Source: Desulfobacterales bacterium
GTDB taxonomy: Bacteria; Desulfobacterota; Desulfobacteria; Desulfobacterales; Desulfosalsimonadaceae
Assembly: GCA_018224315.1 (NCBI GenBank)
Contig: JAGTVF010000041.1
Location: 1-24,269 of the forward strand
Length of the DNA: 24,269 nucleotides
Direction of reading: 5' to 3'
Numbering within the stretch: position 1 is the stretch's first letter; each line of letters begins with the position of its first letter. The notes under the pieces are model-generated. The model was not told the origin of the DNA. It saw only the letters and a program-made list of their open reading frames with translations, and did no database searches. The translations under genes were made by a program, and so were the position numbers. This document shows, piece by piece, positions 1 through 7,868 of the stretch.

Positions 1-2
1 AG

Positions 3-1466
3 CCGGTCTGGGTGGATGAAAACGGGCTTTCGGATGCGGGCCGGGCGGTCATAGAAGCCGCAGGCAAGGCCGGCCGCCACGGACTGCTGCCGGATGACTA
101 TTATCACGGATGTCTTTCCGAGTGGCAAAAAAGGCTGGCATCCCGGGAGCCCGACCGTTTTGCCGCACGGAACCTTGCGGCCATGGACATCATGATTTCC
201 CATGCGTTTTTCAAATATGCAGACCATTTGGCCCACGGAAAAGTCGATCCCCTTGCGGTATATTCCAGTGAGGTGATTGAATACCCGGAGAAAAATGAAA
301 CCCAAAAAATCCTGGGTTTTCTGGCGGATATGAAAACTCCCGGTGATGTGCGCCAGGCCATAAAGGCACTGGCCCCGGCCGGACCCGGCTACAAGGCGGC
401 TGTGGGCGAAGCCGCACACCTTCAAAAGCGGATGGCTTCCGGCGGGCAAAAACGCATTGGTACAGAAAAACTGCTTCAAAAAGGCGACAAATCGCCCGGG
501 GTTGTACAGCTGCGCCAAATCCTGGCCGCAGAAGGCGATCTGAAAGCGGCGGAAAACAGCAGCCTGTCGCCTGTGTTTGATGCCGAACTGGAAAAAGCCC
601 TCATGGGATTTCAGAAGCGCCACGGCCTGGTGCCGGACGGACATGCGGGCCGCCAGACCATAGCGGCGTTAAACCGGCCTTTGCACGACCGGCTGCAAAC
701 CATTCGCGCCAATCTGGAACGCCGGCGGTGGCTGCCCCGAAAATTAGGCCAGCGGCGCATTGTCATCAATTCGGCCGGGTTTGAACTCAATGCCTGGGAA
801 AAGCAGGACCGTGTATTGAAAATGCGCGTGATTGCCGGCACAAAAACCGAAATGACCCCGCTTTTGACCAAGAACATGGCGCATCTGGTGATCAATCCCT
901 ACTGGAATGTCCCGCCCGGGATACTGGAAAAAAAGGTGCTTCCCAAAATCAGAAACAACCCGGACTATTTTGCAGAAAACCATTTTGAACTTCTCAGCGG
1001 ATGGCAGGCCCATGATACCCGTGTAAGCCCGGAAGCCATCAACTGGTCAGATGTCTATATTCAAAATTTCCCGGGACGGCTCCGCCAGAAGCCCGGCCCC
1101 TGGAACGCACTGGGACGCATTAAATTCATCTTTCCCAACAGATTCAGCATCTATCTGCACGACACCCCGGAACAGCACCTTTTTCAGCGGCGGGTGCGCA
1201 CCTTTAGCAGCGGCTGCATCCGGGTGGAAAAGCCTGTTGAACTCGCGCTTTTTATTCTGAAAAACAACCCGCTATGGGACCGGTCCTGCATAGAAGAGAC
1301 CATTGAAAGCGGAAACACAGAGGCTGTGCGCGTCAATGACCGGATTGCGGTTCATCTGGTCTACCGGACTTTCTGGGTCAGCCCCGGCGGCGTTGTCAAT
1401 TACCGCGACGATGTGTACGAGCTCGACAAGGCCCTGCAAAAAGCCCTGGATGCACAAAATAAGTAG
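3..1466 (+). CDS. L,D-transpeptidase, YcbB/LdtD type (5' truncated by window edge)
   Basis: The family forms 3-3 crosslinks between meso-diaminopimelate residues of peptidoglycan in the periplasm. The reading frame is open to the left edge (Pro-Val-Trp before the GTG at 12), and YcbB proteins are usually near 550-600 residues, so the signal peptide and N-terminus lie outside the window. Counting from the GTG at 12, a peptidoglycan-binding domain covers about residues 158-222 (SPGVVQLRQIL, then FQKRHGLVPDG). The YkuD catalytic domain follows at about 245-430, with His383 in LHDTP and the nucleophile Cys402 in SSGCIRVEKP. This matches the family pattern of His, a spacer, then SxGCxR. The gene converges on the DUF882 endopeptidase gene with a 44-base gap and no visible terminator. 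The family call is firm; the start is unknown. Confidence 0.93.
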   Translation, partial: PVWVDENGLSDAGRAVIEAAGKAGRHGLLPDDYYHGCLSEWQKRLASREPDRFAARNLAAMDIMISHAFFKYADHLAHGKVDPLAVYSSEVIEYPEKNETQKILGFLADMKTPGDVRQAIKALAPAGPGYKAAVGEAAHLQKRMASGGQKRIGTEKLLQKGDKSPGVVQLRQILAAEGDLKAAENSSLSPVFDAELEKALMGFQKRHGLVPDGHAGRQTIAALNRPLHDRLQTIRANLERRRWLPRKLGQRRIVINSAGFELNAWEKQDRVLKMRVIAGTKTEMTPLLTKNMAHLVINPYWNVPPGILEKKVLPKIRNNPDYFAENHFELLSGWQAHDTRVSPEAINWSDVYIQNFPGRLRQKPGPWNALGRIKFIFPNRFSIYLHDTPEQHLFQRRVRTFSSGCIRVEKPVELALFILKNNPLWDRSCIEETIESGNTEAVRVNDRIAVHLVYRTFWVSPGGVVNYRDDVYELDKALQKALDAQNK

Positions 1467-1510
1467 ACCGGCACGCAAACAGAAGCGGAAAAGAGATGAA
1501 ACCGGGCTTT

Positions 1511-2053
1511 CTACCAGAAACGCACCGGCCCCACATCCACGTGCACAAATTCGGAATAGCGCCCCGCCCCGCCGGCCTTGATGGCCCTGGCGGTCTGGTA
1601 CAAACGCCGGTTATCCACCCCGCTGATATGAATATCTGCGGCCATGGCCTTTAAATGATAGCTGTTTTTGGCCACCCCGCTGCCCTTTGAACGCAGAAGC
1701 CGGTTATACTCCGGGGACCGATAGCCCGAGATCAGCCGGATGGGCCGGCGGCCGGCGCCAAGGCGGGTGTGGATCCGGTCGATCAAAAGATACAAAGACG
1801 GTTCAATGGGTTTGACCGTGCCGTTGTAATGACAGCGAAAGACCCGGTCCAGTTTCTCCCGGGCCCCGGCAATCCACTTTCCCTGATCGTCGAGATAGCC
1901 GATGCGCAGCGATTCTCCGGTATGGATATTGTGCACGCAAAGAACGCCTGAAATCTCCCGGCGGCGGATTCCGGCCCATGCAGGCCATGGAAGCATGCAT
2001 GCGAAGGTGCCGACGGTCGCCTGTTTTAAAAAGAATCTTCGGGATATGGGCAT
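1511..2053 (-). CDS. DUF882 (YcbK/MepK-like) peptidoglycan endopeptidase, Tat-exported
   Basis: 180-residue protein of the M15-like DUF882 family. E. coli MepK of this family cuts 3-3 (L,D) crosslinks in the periplasm. The N-terminus MPISRRFFLKQ is a twin-arginine signal, followed by a hydrophobic stretch and an AWAG cleavage region near residue 28. The zinc-site pattern is complete: SGYRSPEYN (109-117), His133 and Asp140 in SYHLKAMAAD, and His171 in VHVDVG. The frame is open for 34 codons further upstream, but the ATG at 2053 puts the Arg-Arg pair at residues 5-6, as expected for a Tat signal. The ribosome-binding site there is weak. The gene ends tail to tail with the L,D-transpeptidase gene, whose products such an enzyme would hydrolyse. 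It diverges from rpsF. Confidence 0.88.
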   Translation of the reverse strand: MPISRRFFLKQATVGTFACMLPWPAWAGIRRREISGVLCVHNIHTGESLRIGYLDDQGKWIAGAREKLDRVFRCHYNGTVKPIEPSLYLLIDRIHTRLGAGRRPIRLISGYRSPEYNRLLRSKGSGVAKNSYHLKAMAADIHISGVDNRRLYQTARAIKAGGAGRYSEFVHVDVGPVRFW

Positions 2054-2114
2054 TTTCTTGGGCTGGTTGTCAGTTGAAAGTTGGAAGGTTCGGCAAAAAA
2101 GTTCAGTTTGACGA

Positions 2115-2143
2115 CAAATAACAAAATTTGAAAGAAGCGTCAA
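2115..2143 (-). promoter_or_regulatory. Weak sigma-70-like promoter candidate for the DUF882 gene
   Basis: On the minus strand, TTGACG (2143-2138) is separated by 17 bases from TATTTG (2120-2115). The -35 box matches five of six consensus bases, but the -10 matches only three. It lies about 60 bases upstream of the chosen ATG at 2053, back to back with the rpsF promoter. Confidence 0.3.
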
Positions 2144-2205
2144 TGGGATTGGCAAAGCTGACCGTTTCAGGGGGTTGGCATTGGATTTTTCGGATCAGTT
2201 TATAC

Positions 2206-2234
2206 TTGACAGGTGGCGGAAAAACGGGTTTAAT
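2206..2234 (+). promoter_or_regulatory. Sigma-70-type promoter of the rpsF operon
   Basis: TTGACA at 2206-2211, a 17-base spacer and TTTAAT at 2229-2234 give a near-consensus promoter. Transcription would start near 2241 and give a leader of about 100 bases before rpsF. No better promoter is visible upstream of the ribosomal protein genes. Confidence 0.7.
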
Positions 2235-2266
2235 AACGGGATTTATATGTGATTGATTCTTTCCTT

Positions 2267-2319
2267 GCTCTGGTTGGAAAAGATCCAATTCCGACAGACC
2301 AATTCCGAAAAACCAGGGC
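2267..2319 (+). promoter_or_regulatory. Structured leader of rpsF, candidate S6:S18 autoregulatory element
   Basis: The rpsF leader can fold on a 9-pair stem, GCTCTGGTT (2267-2275) with AACCAGGGC (2311-2319), including one G-U pair. Inside it lie a small hairpin (TTGGA/TCCAA) and a 10-base direct repeat, CCAATTCCGA, at 2285-2294 and 2299-2308. Bacterial rpsF leaders often carry an RNA that mimics the 16S rRNA site for the S6:S18 dimer and contains a conserved CCG. Two CCG triplets occur here. Assigning it to that class is inference, since no covariance test was possible. Confidence 0.4.
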
Positions 2320-2342
2320 TTTATCAGCCAAAAGGAGGACAA

Positions 2343-2789
2343 ATGAACCATTACGAAAACATTGTGATCATTGACGCCGATGTCGGGCAGGACGACAAGA
2401 AGGCGTTGATGGAGCGCCTGGAAGAGCAGATGAACCGGCGCAACGGCGTTTTGATCGAACTCGATGACTGGGGTACGCGCAAGCTGGCCTATGAAATCGG
2501 AAAAAAACGGCAGGGCCAGTACGTGCGCATTGATTTCTGCGGCAACGGTGAGGTTGTCGACGCCATGGAGCGCACGCTGGTACACGACCAGCGGGTGCTG
2601 CGTTTTATGACCATCCGGCTGGAAGAAAACGTGGATGCAGAAAGCCTGAAGGCGGCAAAACAACCGCAGCAGGCCGCTGCCCAAAGCCCGGCCGAAACCG
2701 ATACGCCCGAAGCCGAAGCCACCCAAACCCCCCAGGCGGCTGCCGCGCCTGAAGCGCAGGCCGAGCCGGCAGCAGAAGAAAAGGAGTAG
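2343..2789 (+). CDS. rpsF: 30S ribosomal protein S6
   Basis: 148-residue S6, which pairs with S18 on the platform of the small subunit. The core at residues 1-100 is typical: [14 protein letters not shown], the [10 protein letters not shown] segment, GQYVRIDF, and the [10 protein letters not shown] strand. The C-terminal 45 or so residues form an Ala/Pro/Gln/Glu-rich tail, a common acidic extension in this family. The frame continues upstream of 2343, but that ATG has an excellent Shine-Dalgarno sequence, AAAGGAGG, at 2331-2338. First gene of the operon rpsF-rpsR-DUF2232-rplI. Confidence 0.97.
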   Translation: MNHYENIVIIDADVGQDDKKALMERLEEQMNRRNGVLIELDDWGTRKLAYEIGKKRQGQYVRIDFCGNGEVVDAMERTLVHDQRVLRFMTIRLEENVDAESLKAAKQPQQAAAQSPAETDTPEAEATQTPQAAAAPEAQAEPAAEEKE

Positions 2790-2794
2790 ATCCA

Positions 2795-3040
2795 ATGGCT
2801 GTAATGAACAAAAGACGATTTTTCCATCGCCGCAAAGTCTGCCGCTTCTGTGCGGACAGCAAGCTGGCAATCGATTATAAAGATCCGGGCATGCTCAAGT
2901 ATTTTATCACCGAGCGGGGCAAGATTATCCCCCGCCGGATTTCCGGAACATGCGCCAAGCATCAGCGGCATCTGGCCACTGCCATCAAGCGGGCCCGCAA
3001 AATCGCCCTGCTCCCGTACGTGGGCACATCGGACCTGTAA
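2795..3040 (+). CDS. rpsR: 30S ribosomal protein S18, zinc-ribbon (C+) form
   Basis: 81-residue S18, partner of S6 in the 30S subunit. The family segments [22 protein letters not shown] and [14 protein letters not shown] are intact. It keeps CRFC (Cys16, Cys19) and CAKH (Cys53, His56), a potential zinc site. Bacteria with both forms use the Cys-less paralogue under zinc limitation. The start is the ATG five bases after the rpsF stop. Its ribosome-binding site AAGGAG (2781-2786) lies inside the end of rpsF, so the two are probably translationally coupled. Confidence 0.97.
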   Translation: MAVMNKRRFFHRRKVCRFCADSKLAIDYKDPGMLKYFITERGKIIPRRISGTCAKHQRHLATAIKRARKIALLPYVGTSDL

Positions 3041-3104
3041 CCGGCACTCCGCAGCCGCCCATATTCGCAAAAATCACGGAAGGGGCCAAACAGCCCCCGG
3101 ATCC

Positions 3105-4064
3105 ATGATGACGACATATAATCCACGCGATATTCTGGCGGGCACCGGCATTCTGGCCTTGTTCGGGGCTGTGGCACTGTATTTTCCCATCCTGGGATTT
3201 GCCTGTTTTCTGCTTTTGCCCCTGCCCATGCTGTTGTACCGGCTCAAGCTGGGCCGCAAAAGCGCCGGGATCATGGCAATGCTGGCCGTGGTTGTCATCC
3301 AGGTCTCCGGGCCGGGTCACGTGGTGGACCTGTGGCTGATTTTGTGCATGATCGGCCTGGGATTTGCCATGGCCGAAGCCCTGGTTCAGAATTTAAGCGT
3401 TGAAAAAACCATCGGCTACCCCGGGGTGCTGATATGGACCGCAGGGCTGGCCGCGCTGCTGTTTATCGGCAGTTTTTCCGCATCCGGGCCTCTGGAAATG
3501 ATTGCGGACTATGTCCGAAGAAACCTGGAACTGACGGCTGCGGCATACGAAACAATGGAGATGCCCGAATCCAGCATCCGGGTGCTCACTGAGTCCATGG
3601 ACCGGATTCATTATGTGATTATGGGCATTCTGCCGGCTTTGACAGCCTCGGGGTTGATTTTTGCCGGGTGGGCAAACCTGCTGATCGCCAGGGCTGCACT
3701 CCGTGCCCGGCAATTGCCTGGCCCGGGATTTGGCCGGCTCAATCTGTGGAAAGCCCCGGACGTACTGGTTTGGGCGGTGATTGCATCGGCACTGCTGCTC
3801 TGGGTGGCAAGCGGCCCCCTGGCCTTTATGGGTGCCAATGCATTGATTCTGCTGATGCTCATTTACCTGTTTCAGGGCATTGCCGTGATCTCATGGTATT
3901 TTGAGCAAAAACAGATGCCCCTGTTTCTGCGGGTGCTGATATACATATTAATTGCCATTCAGCAGGCACTGGCCCTGGTGGTGATCGGCCTGGGTTTTTT
4001 CGACACCTGGGCTGATTTTCGAAAAATAAACGCAGCTCCCGGTGATCATCCGGATCCGTCATAA
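3105..4064 (+). CDS. DUF2232 family multi-pass membrane protein
   Basis: 319-residue integral membrane protein with about eight hydrophobic helices, starting with ILAGTGILALFGAVALYF and ending with LIYILIAIQQALALVVIGLGFF. A hydrophilic region near residues 125-165 may face the periplasm. It matches the DUF2232 (YybS-like) proteins that commonly sit between rpsR and rplI in Desulfobacterota; function unknown. The frame is open far upstream into rpsR, but the hydrophobic protein begins at the tandem ATGs at 3105 and 3108. No good ribosome-binding site is visible at either, so the exact start is uncertain. Being inside a ribosomal-protein operon suggests constitutive, growth-linked expression. 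Confidence 0.85.
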   Translation: MMTTYNPRDILAGTGILALFGAVALYFPILGFACFLLLPLPMLLYRLKLGRKSAGIMAMLAVVVIQVSGPGHVVDLWLILCMIGLGFAMAEALVQNLSVEKTIGYPGVLIWTAGLAALLFIGSFSASGPLEMIADYVRRNLELTAAAYETMEMPESSIRVLTESMDRIHYVIMGILPALTASGLIFAGWANLLIARAALRARQLPGPGFGRLNLWKAPDVLVWAVIASALLLWVASGPLAFMGANALILLMLIYLFQGIAVISWYFEQKQMPLFLRVLIYILIAIQQALALVVIGLGFFDTWADFRKINAAPGDHPDPS

Positions 4065-4124
4065 ACAAACGGATCCCGTGAGCTAAAAAATATGCAACTT
4101 ACGTGCACCATCGGAGGACAAGAG

Positions 4125-4571
4125 ATGAAAGTCATATTAAAAGAAACCATCGAATCTCTGGGCATTATTGGCGCAGAGGCGGATGTGAAGGCCGGTTATG
4201 CCCGCAATTATCTGATTCCCCAGGGCAAGGCCGTGCAGGCCACCAAAGAAAACCGCAAAAAAATGGAGCAGGAACGGGCCAAGATTGAGCTTCAGCTGGC
4301 CAAGGAACGAAAACTGGCCGAAGAAATGGCCGCCCGCCTTGAAGGCGTTATTTTGCAGATTCCGGCCAAGGTGGCCGATGAAGACCGACTGTACGGATCG
4401 GTTGCTGTGCGCGACATCGCCGAAGCCCTTGAGCAAAAGGGCATCGAGGTGGAAAAGCGCGCCATTCTCCTGGCCGATCCCATCAAGACCCTGGGCACCT
4501 ACCAGGTCCCGGTACGCGTCTACCGGGATATTGAACCGGAAATCACCGTGGAGGTAGTGCCCGAATCCTGA
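4125..4571 (+). CDS. rplI: 50S ribosomal protein L9
   Basis: 148-residue L9, which binds 23S rRNA near the base of the L1 stalk. The N-terminal rRNA-binding domain is plain: MKVILKE, LGxxGxxxxVKAGYARNYLIP and GKAVQAT. The long charged connecting helix (about 43-75, rich in Lys/Glu/Arg) and the C-terminal domain (DRLYGSVAVRDIAEAL, then LGTYQVPVRV) follow. The start is the ATG at 4125, with GGAGG at 4113-4117. The frame extends 11 codons upstream, but MKVIL is the family's conserved start. Last gene before the intrinsic terminator. Confidence 0.97.
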   Translation: MKVILKETIESLGIIGAEADVKAGYARNYLIPQGKAVQATKENRKKMEQERAKIELQLAKERKLAEEMAARLEGVILQIPAKVADEDRLYGSVAVRDIAEALEQKGIEVEKRAILLADPIKTLGTYQVPVRVYRDIEPEITVEVVPES

Positions 4572-4632
4572 GAATCGGGTCGTTTCACATGTGTTTGAAG
4601 CGGATCTGCCCTGCCTGGGCGGATCCGCCCTG

Positions 4633-4671
4633 AAAAAACAAACCGCGGCGGTTTCCAGCGGTTTGTTTTTT
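4633..4671 (+). terminator. Intrinsic terminator after rplI
   Basis: A perfect 14-pair stem joins 4633-4646 (A6-CAAACCGC) to 4658-4671 (GCGGTTTG-T6) around an 11-base loop. The right arm ends in six Ts. The A-run on the other side would let it work in both directions. It separates the ribosomal protein operon from dnaB, so dnaB needs read-through or its own promoter. Confidence 0.85.
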
Positions 4672-4727
4672 GATTCACACCTGCCGGGGCCGGCTTGATG
4701 TCCCGGCTGTATATCCCGGGCCGTGCC

Positions 4728-6098
4728 ATGAGCAGCAAAGATCCGTCGCTTCAAAAGCTTCCGCCCCAGAGCCTCGAGGCTGAGGAATCCATTATCAGCG
4801 CTGCCTTGCTGGATAACAACATCCTGCTCGACATCCTTGATATTCTCACGCCCGAAGCCTTTTACAAAAGCGCGCACCAGAAAATTTTCTCCGCCATCAC
4901 CGAACTGTTTGCCGAAGACCAGCCCGTGGACCTGGTTACCCTGGCCGAGCACCTGAGGCGGTCCAACGAACTCGAATCCATCGGCGGAGCCGCCTACCTG
5001 GCCAAAATCGTGGATACCGCACCCGTGCCGGCCAATGCCAAGCACTACGCCCGGATCATCCAGGACCGCGCGGTGCTGCGGCATTTGATCCGCACGGCAA
5101 GCGATATCGTGGAAAAATGCTACAGCGAGTCGGGCAGCACAGACGATGTCATTGATTACGCCGAAGGGGCCCTTTTTGATATTGCCGATAAAAAGCAGAA
5201 GCAGAATTTTTATCCCATCAGCAAAATCATTGAATCCAACATTGATGCATTGGAAGCCCGGCAGGGAAACAGATCACTGATCAGCGGGGTGCCCACGGGA
5301 TTTAAAAAGCTCGACGAGATGACATCCGGCTTTCAGGCCTCGGATCTGATCATCATGGCCGCCCGCCCGGGCATGGGAAAGACCGCCCTGGCCCTGAACA
5401 TGGCCCGGTATGCGGCCGTGGAGGCCGACACTCCGGTTGCCATGTTTTCTCTGGAGATGTCCAAAGAACAGCTTTCCATGCGGCTTTTGTGCGCCGAGGC
5501 CCGCATTGACTCTTCCCGGGTGCGCGACGGGTTTTTCAATGATGACGACTGGTACAGCCTGACCAATGCCGCAGGCGTGCTCTCATCTGCGCCCATCTAT
5601 ATCGATGATTCCCCGGATCTGACCTCCCTTGATATCAAGACCAAGACCCGCCGCCTGAAACGGGAAAAGGGCGTGGGCATGATCATCATCGATTACCTGC
5701 AGCTCATGCGGCCGCGCAAAAACTTCGAGCGCCGGGAACTGGAAATTTCGGAAATGTCGAGAACCCTCAAGGGTCTGGCCAAAGAATTAAACATTCCCGT
5801 GCTCGCCCTGTCCCAGCTCAACCGCCGCCTTGAGGATCGCAGCGACAAGCGCCCCCAGCTTTCCGATCTTCGCGAGTCCGGGGCCCTTGAACAAGACGCG
5901 GATCTGGTTATATTTATTTACAGGGATGACGTCTATAACCCGGACGAAAACAATCCCAACAAAAACATTGCCGAAATTCACCTGGCCAAGCAGAGAAACG
6001 GGGCCACAGGCATGTGCCCACTGGTGTTCAAGGGTGAATACACCCGGTTTGAAAACCTGGCCTACGGGCAATACGCACCCGAATTGGAGGGGACATAA
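4728..6098 (+). CDS. dnaB: Replicative DNA helicase DnaB
   Basis: 456-residue hexameric 5'-3' helicase of the replication fork. The N-terminal DnaG-interacting domain starts at LPPQSLEAEESIISAALLD. The RecA-like domain has Walker A GMGKT (215-219, Lys218) and Walker B IIIDYLQLM (Asp322). The segments LSQLNRRLEDR and DLRESGALEQDAD follow, as in the family. The length is normal and I see no intein. In-frame alternatives are TTG 4695 and ATG 4698. None has a clear ribosome-binding site; 4728 gives the usual short leader before LPPQ. The order rplI-dnaB is common in bacteria. Confidence 0.96.
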   Translation: MSSKDPSLQKLPPQSLEAEESIISAALLDNNILLDILDILTPEAFYKSAHQKIFSAITELFAEDQPVDLVTLAEHLRRSNELESIGGAAYLAKIVDTAPVPANAKHYARIIQDRAVLRHLIRTASDIVEKCYSESGSTDDVIDYAEGALFDIADKKQKQNFYPISKIIESNIDALEARQGNRSLISGVPTGFKKLDEMTSGFQASDLIIMAARPGMGKTALALNMARYAAVEADTPVAMFSLEMSKEQLSMRLLCAEARIDSSRVRDGFFNDDDWYSLTNAAGVLSSAPIYIDDSPDLTSLDIKTKTRRLKREKGVGMIIIDYLQLMRPRKNFERRELEISEMSRTLKGLAKELNIPVLALSQLNRRLEDRSDKRPQLSDLRESGALEQDADLVIFIYRDDVYNPDENNPNKNIAEIHLAKQRNGATGMCPLVFKGEYTRFENLAYGQYAPELEGT

Positions 6099-6105
6099 GC
6101 AGGCA

Positions 6106-6150
6106 ATGCAAGCTTTAAATAAAAGGGAGCGGCAGCTGTTAAGCGAATGA
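6106..6150 (+). CDS. Possible 14-codon leader peptide overlapping the hflX start
   Basis: A tiny open frame starts at ATG 6106 and encodes MQALNKRERQLLSE. Its TGA at 6148-6150 overlaps the hflX ATG (6147-6149) in the arrangement ATGA, typical of translational coupling. GGAGGGG at 6086-6092 lies 13 bases before its ATG, longer than ideal. hflX itself has no well-spaced ribosome-binding site. It may simply be a chance frame; only conservation could decide. Confidence 0.25.
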   Translation: MQALNKRERQLLSE

Positions 6151-7856
6151 AAAACATTTCAGGCAATACCGGCGGACTCAAGGCCGGCGCAGTCCGGCGG
6201 ATTGAAAATCTTTACCACCACCGGATTCCGCCGGAATCGGTCATTTCCCCCGAGCTTGCCGGGGAAATGTGCAGCATCAGCGCTGAAACCCGCCGCCAGA
6301 TCGGGCTGCTGGTGGCACGTTCCGGGAAAATCGCCCGGGTGATCGTGGGCGACAACCAGAAAATCCTGCTGCCCGACACCAGCGAGTACAGAACTCCGCC
6401 TGGCCGGCTCAAAGGGCTGCGCTGCATCCACACCCACTTAAACGATGAAACCCTGACCCGCGACGACCTGACCGACCTCACACTTCTGCGCCTGGACATG
6501 ATGGCGGCAATCACGGCAACCCGTGAGGGAAAACCGGAGCGGATGCATATCGCCCATCTTCTTCCGTCTTCTGAGGCCAGCCAGCCCCACCGGATTTTGG
6601 ATCCGCTCGATCCCATGGATCCGCAGGTGGACTGTGCGGGCCTGATCCGGGCCATCGAGGACGAACTGTCCCAGCACCAGGCCACCCGTGAGGTCACGGA
6701 AGGAAAGGAAAGGGCGGTGCTGGTCAGCGTCACCACCGCCTCCCGGGCCCGGGCACAGGCGTCTTTGACAGAGCTGCGCGAACTGGCCCGCTCCAGTGGA
6801 ATCGAGGTGTTAGACACCATTGTCCAGCACCGCAAAAAGATCAATCCCAGATTCCTGATGGGAACCGGAAAGCTTGAGGAACTGACCATCCACGCCATGC
6901 AGACCGGGGCCACCTTAATTGTTTTCGACCAGGAGTTAAATCCGTCCCAGATGCGCTCGATCACCGACCAGATCGAATTCCGGGTCCTGGACCGCACACA
7001 GCTCATCCTCGACATTTTCTCCCAGCGCGCCCAGTCCCGGGAAGGAAAGATCCAGGTGGAACTGGCCCAGCTCAAATACCTGCTGCCGAGGCTGGTGTTT
7101 AAAAACACGGCCATGAGCCGGCTGACCGGCGGCATCGGCGGCCGGGGCCCGGGTGAAACCAAGCTGGAAATCAATCGCCGCCGGGTCCGGGACCGGATCA
7201 CCCGGCTGGAAAAGGCCCTGGGAAACGTCAAAAAACAGCGCAAACAGCAAAAAGCCCGGCGCTCCAAGCGGGGCCTGCCGGTGATCTCGATTATCGGATA
7301 TACCAATGCCGGCAAATCCACCCTGCTCAACACCCTGACCCACAGCCAGGTGCTGGCCGAAAGCCGGCTGTTTGCCACTCTGGATCCGTCGAGCCGGCGG
7401 CTGAAATTTCCCAAAGACACCGAGGTGATCATCACCGACACGGTGGGCTTTATCCAGGATCTGCCAAAGGAGCTGCGCGTGGCCTTCCGGGCCACACTGG
7501 AAGAACTGGAGAACGCGGATCTGCTGCTCCATGTCATTGATGCGGCCAATGCCGACTGTCTACGGCAGATGCAATCCGTGCATGGCATTCTCCAAGACCT
7601 GGAGCTTGACCGCATCCCGGTGCTCAATGTTTTAAACAAGCAGGACCGGGTGGATGCCGGTACCATGGAGGTGCTTGCTGCCAAAACCAACGGCATTGCT
7701 GTCTCCGCCACAAAGGCCCAAACCCTGCACCCGCTTATTGAAAAAATGGAGCAGGTCATTGCCGGAGAGGCAGCCGGGCCGAATTTTTCGTGGCCGTCAG
7801 ATGAGGCCTCCATGGAAATAAATCCCCTGTTGACGAATACCGGCCGGGTGCTTTAA
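6147..7856 (+). CDS. hflX: Ribosome-associated GTPase HflX with N-terminal extension
   Basis: 569-residue GTPase. HflX binds 50S subunits and splits or rescues stalled ribosomes, especially under stress. The usual HflX N-terminal domain begins near residue 188 (VLVSVTTASRARAQASL) and includes NPRFLMGTGKLEEL. GGIGGRGPGETKLEINRRRV leads into the G domain: G1 GYTNAGKST (384-392), G3 DTVGF (431-435), G4 NKQD (497-500). Typical HflX proteins are about 370-430 residues. The extra N-terminal 185 residues (RIENLYHHRIPPE, RCIHTHLNDETLTRDDLTDL) form a domain I associate with Desulfobacterota homologues; its function is unknown to me. It starts 48 bases after dnaB. Confidence 0.95.
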   Translation: MKNISGNTGGLKAGAVRRIENLYHHRIPPESVISPELAGEMCSISAETRRQIGLLVARSGKIARVIVGDNQKILLPDTSEYRTPPGRLKGLRCIHTHLNDETLTRDDLTDLTLLRLDMMAAITATREGKPERMHIAHLLPSSEASQPHRILDPLDPMDPQVDCAGLIRAIEDELSQHQATREVTEGKERAVLVSVTTASRARAQASLTELRELARSSGIEVLDTIVQHRKKINPRFLMGTGKLEELTIHAMQTGATLIVFDQELNPSQMRSITDQIEFRVLDRTQLILDIFSQRAQSREGKIQVELAQLKYLLPRLVFKNTAMSRLTGGIGGRGPGETKLEINRRRVRDRITRLEKALGNVKKQRKQQKARRSKRGLPVISIIGYTNAGKSTLLNTLTHSQVLAESRLFATLDPSSRRLKFPKDTEVIITDTVGFIQDLPKELRVAFRATLEELENADLLLHVIDAANADCLRQMQSVHGILQDLELDRIPVLNVLNKQDRVDAGTMEVLAAKTNGIAVSATKAQTLHPLIEKMEQVIAGEAAGPNFSWPSDEASMEINPLLTNTGRVL

Positions 7857-7868
7857 TATGGATTTCTT

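Noticed and set aside
2850..3104. Upstream extension of the DUF2232 frame into rpsR
   Set aside because: It overlaps the well-supported rpsR gene in another frame; the hydrophobic protein starts at 3105.
6212..7813. Open frame of 533 codons on the minus strand
   Set aside because: Opposite hflX. The Ser/Arg-rich translation is a typical shadow of a GC-rich gene.
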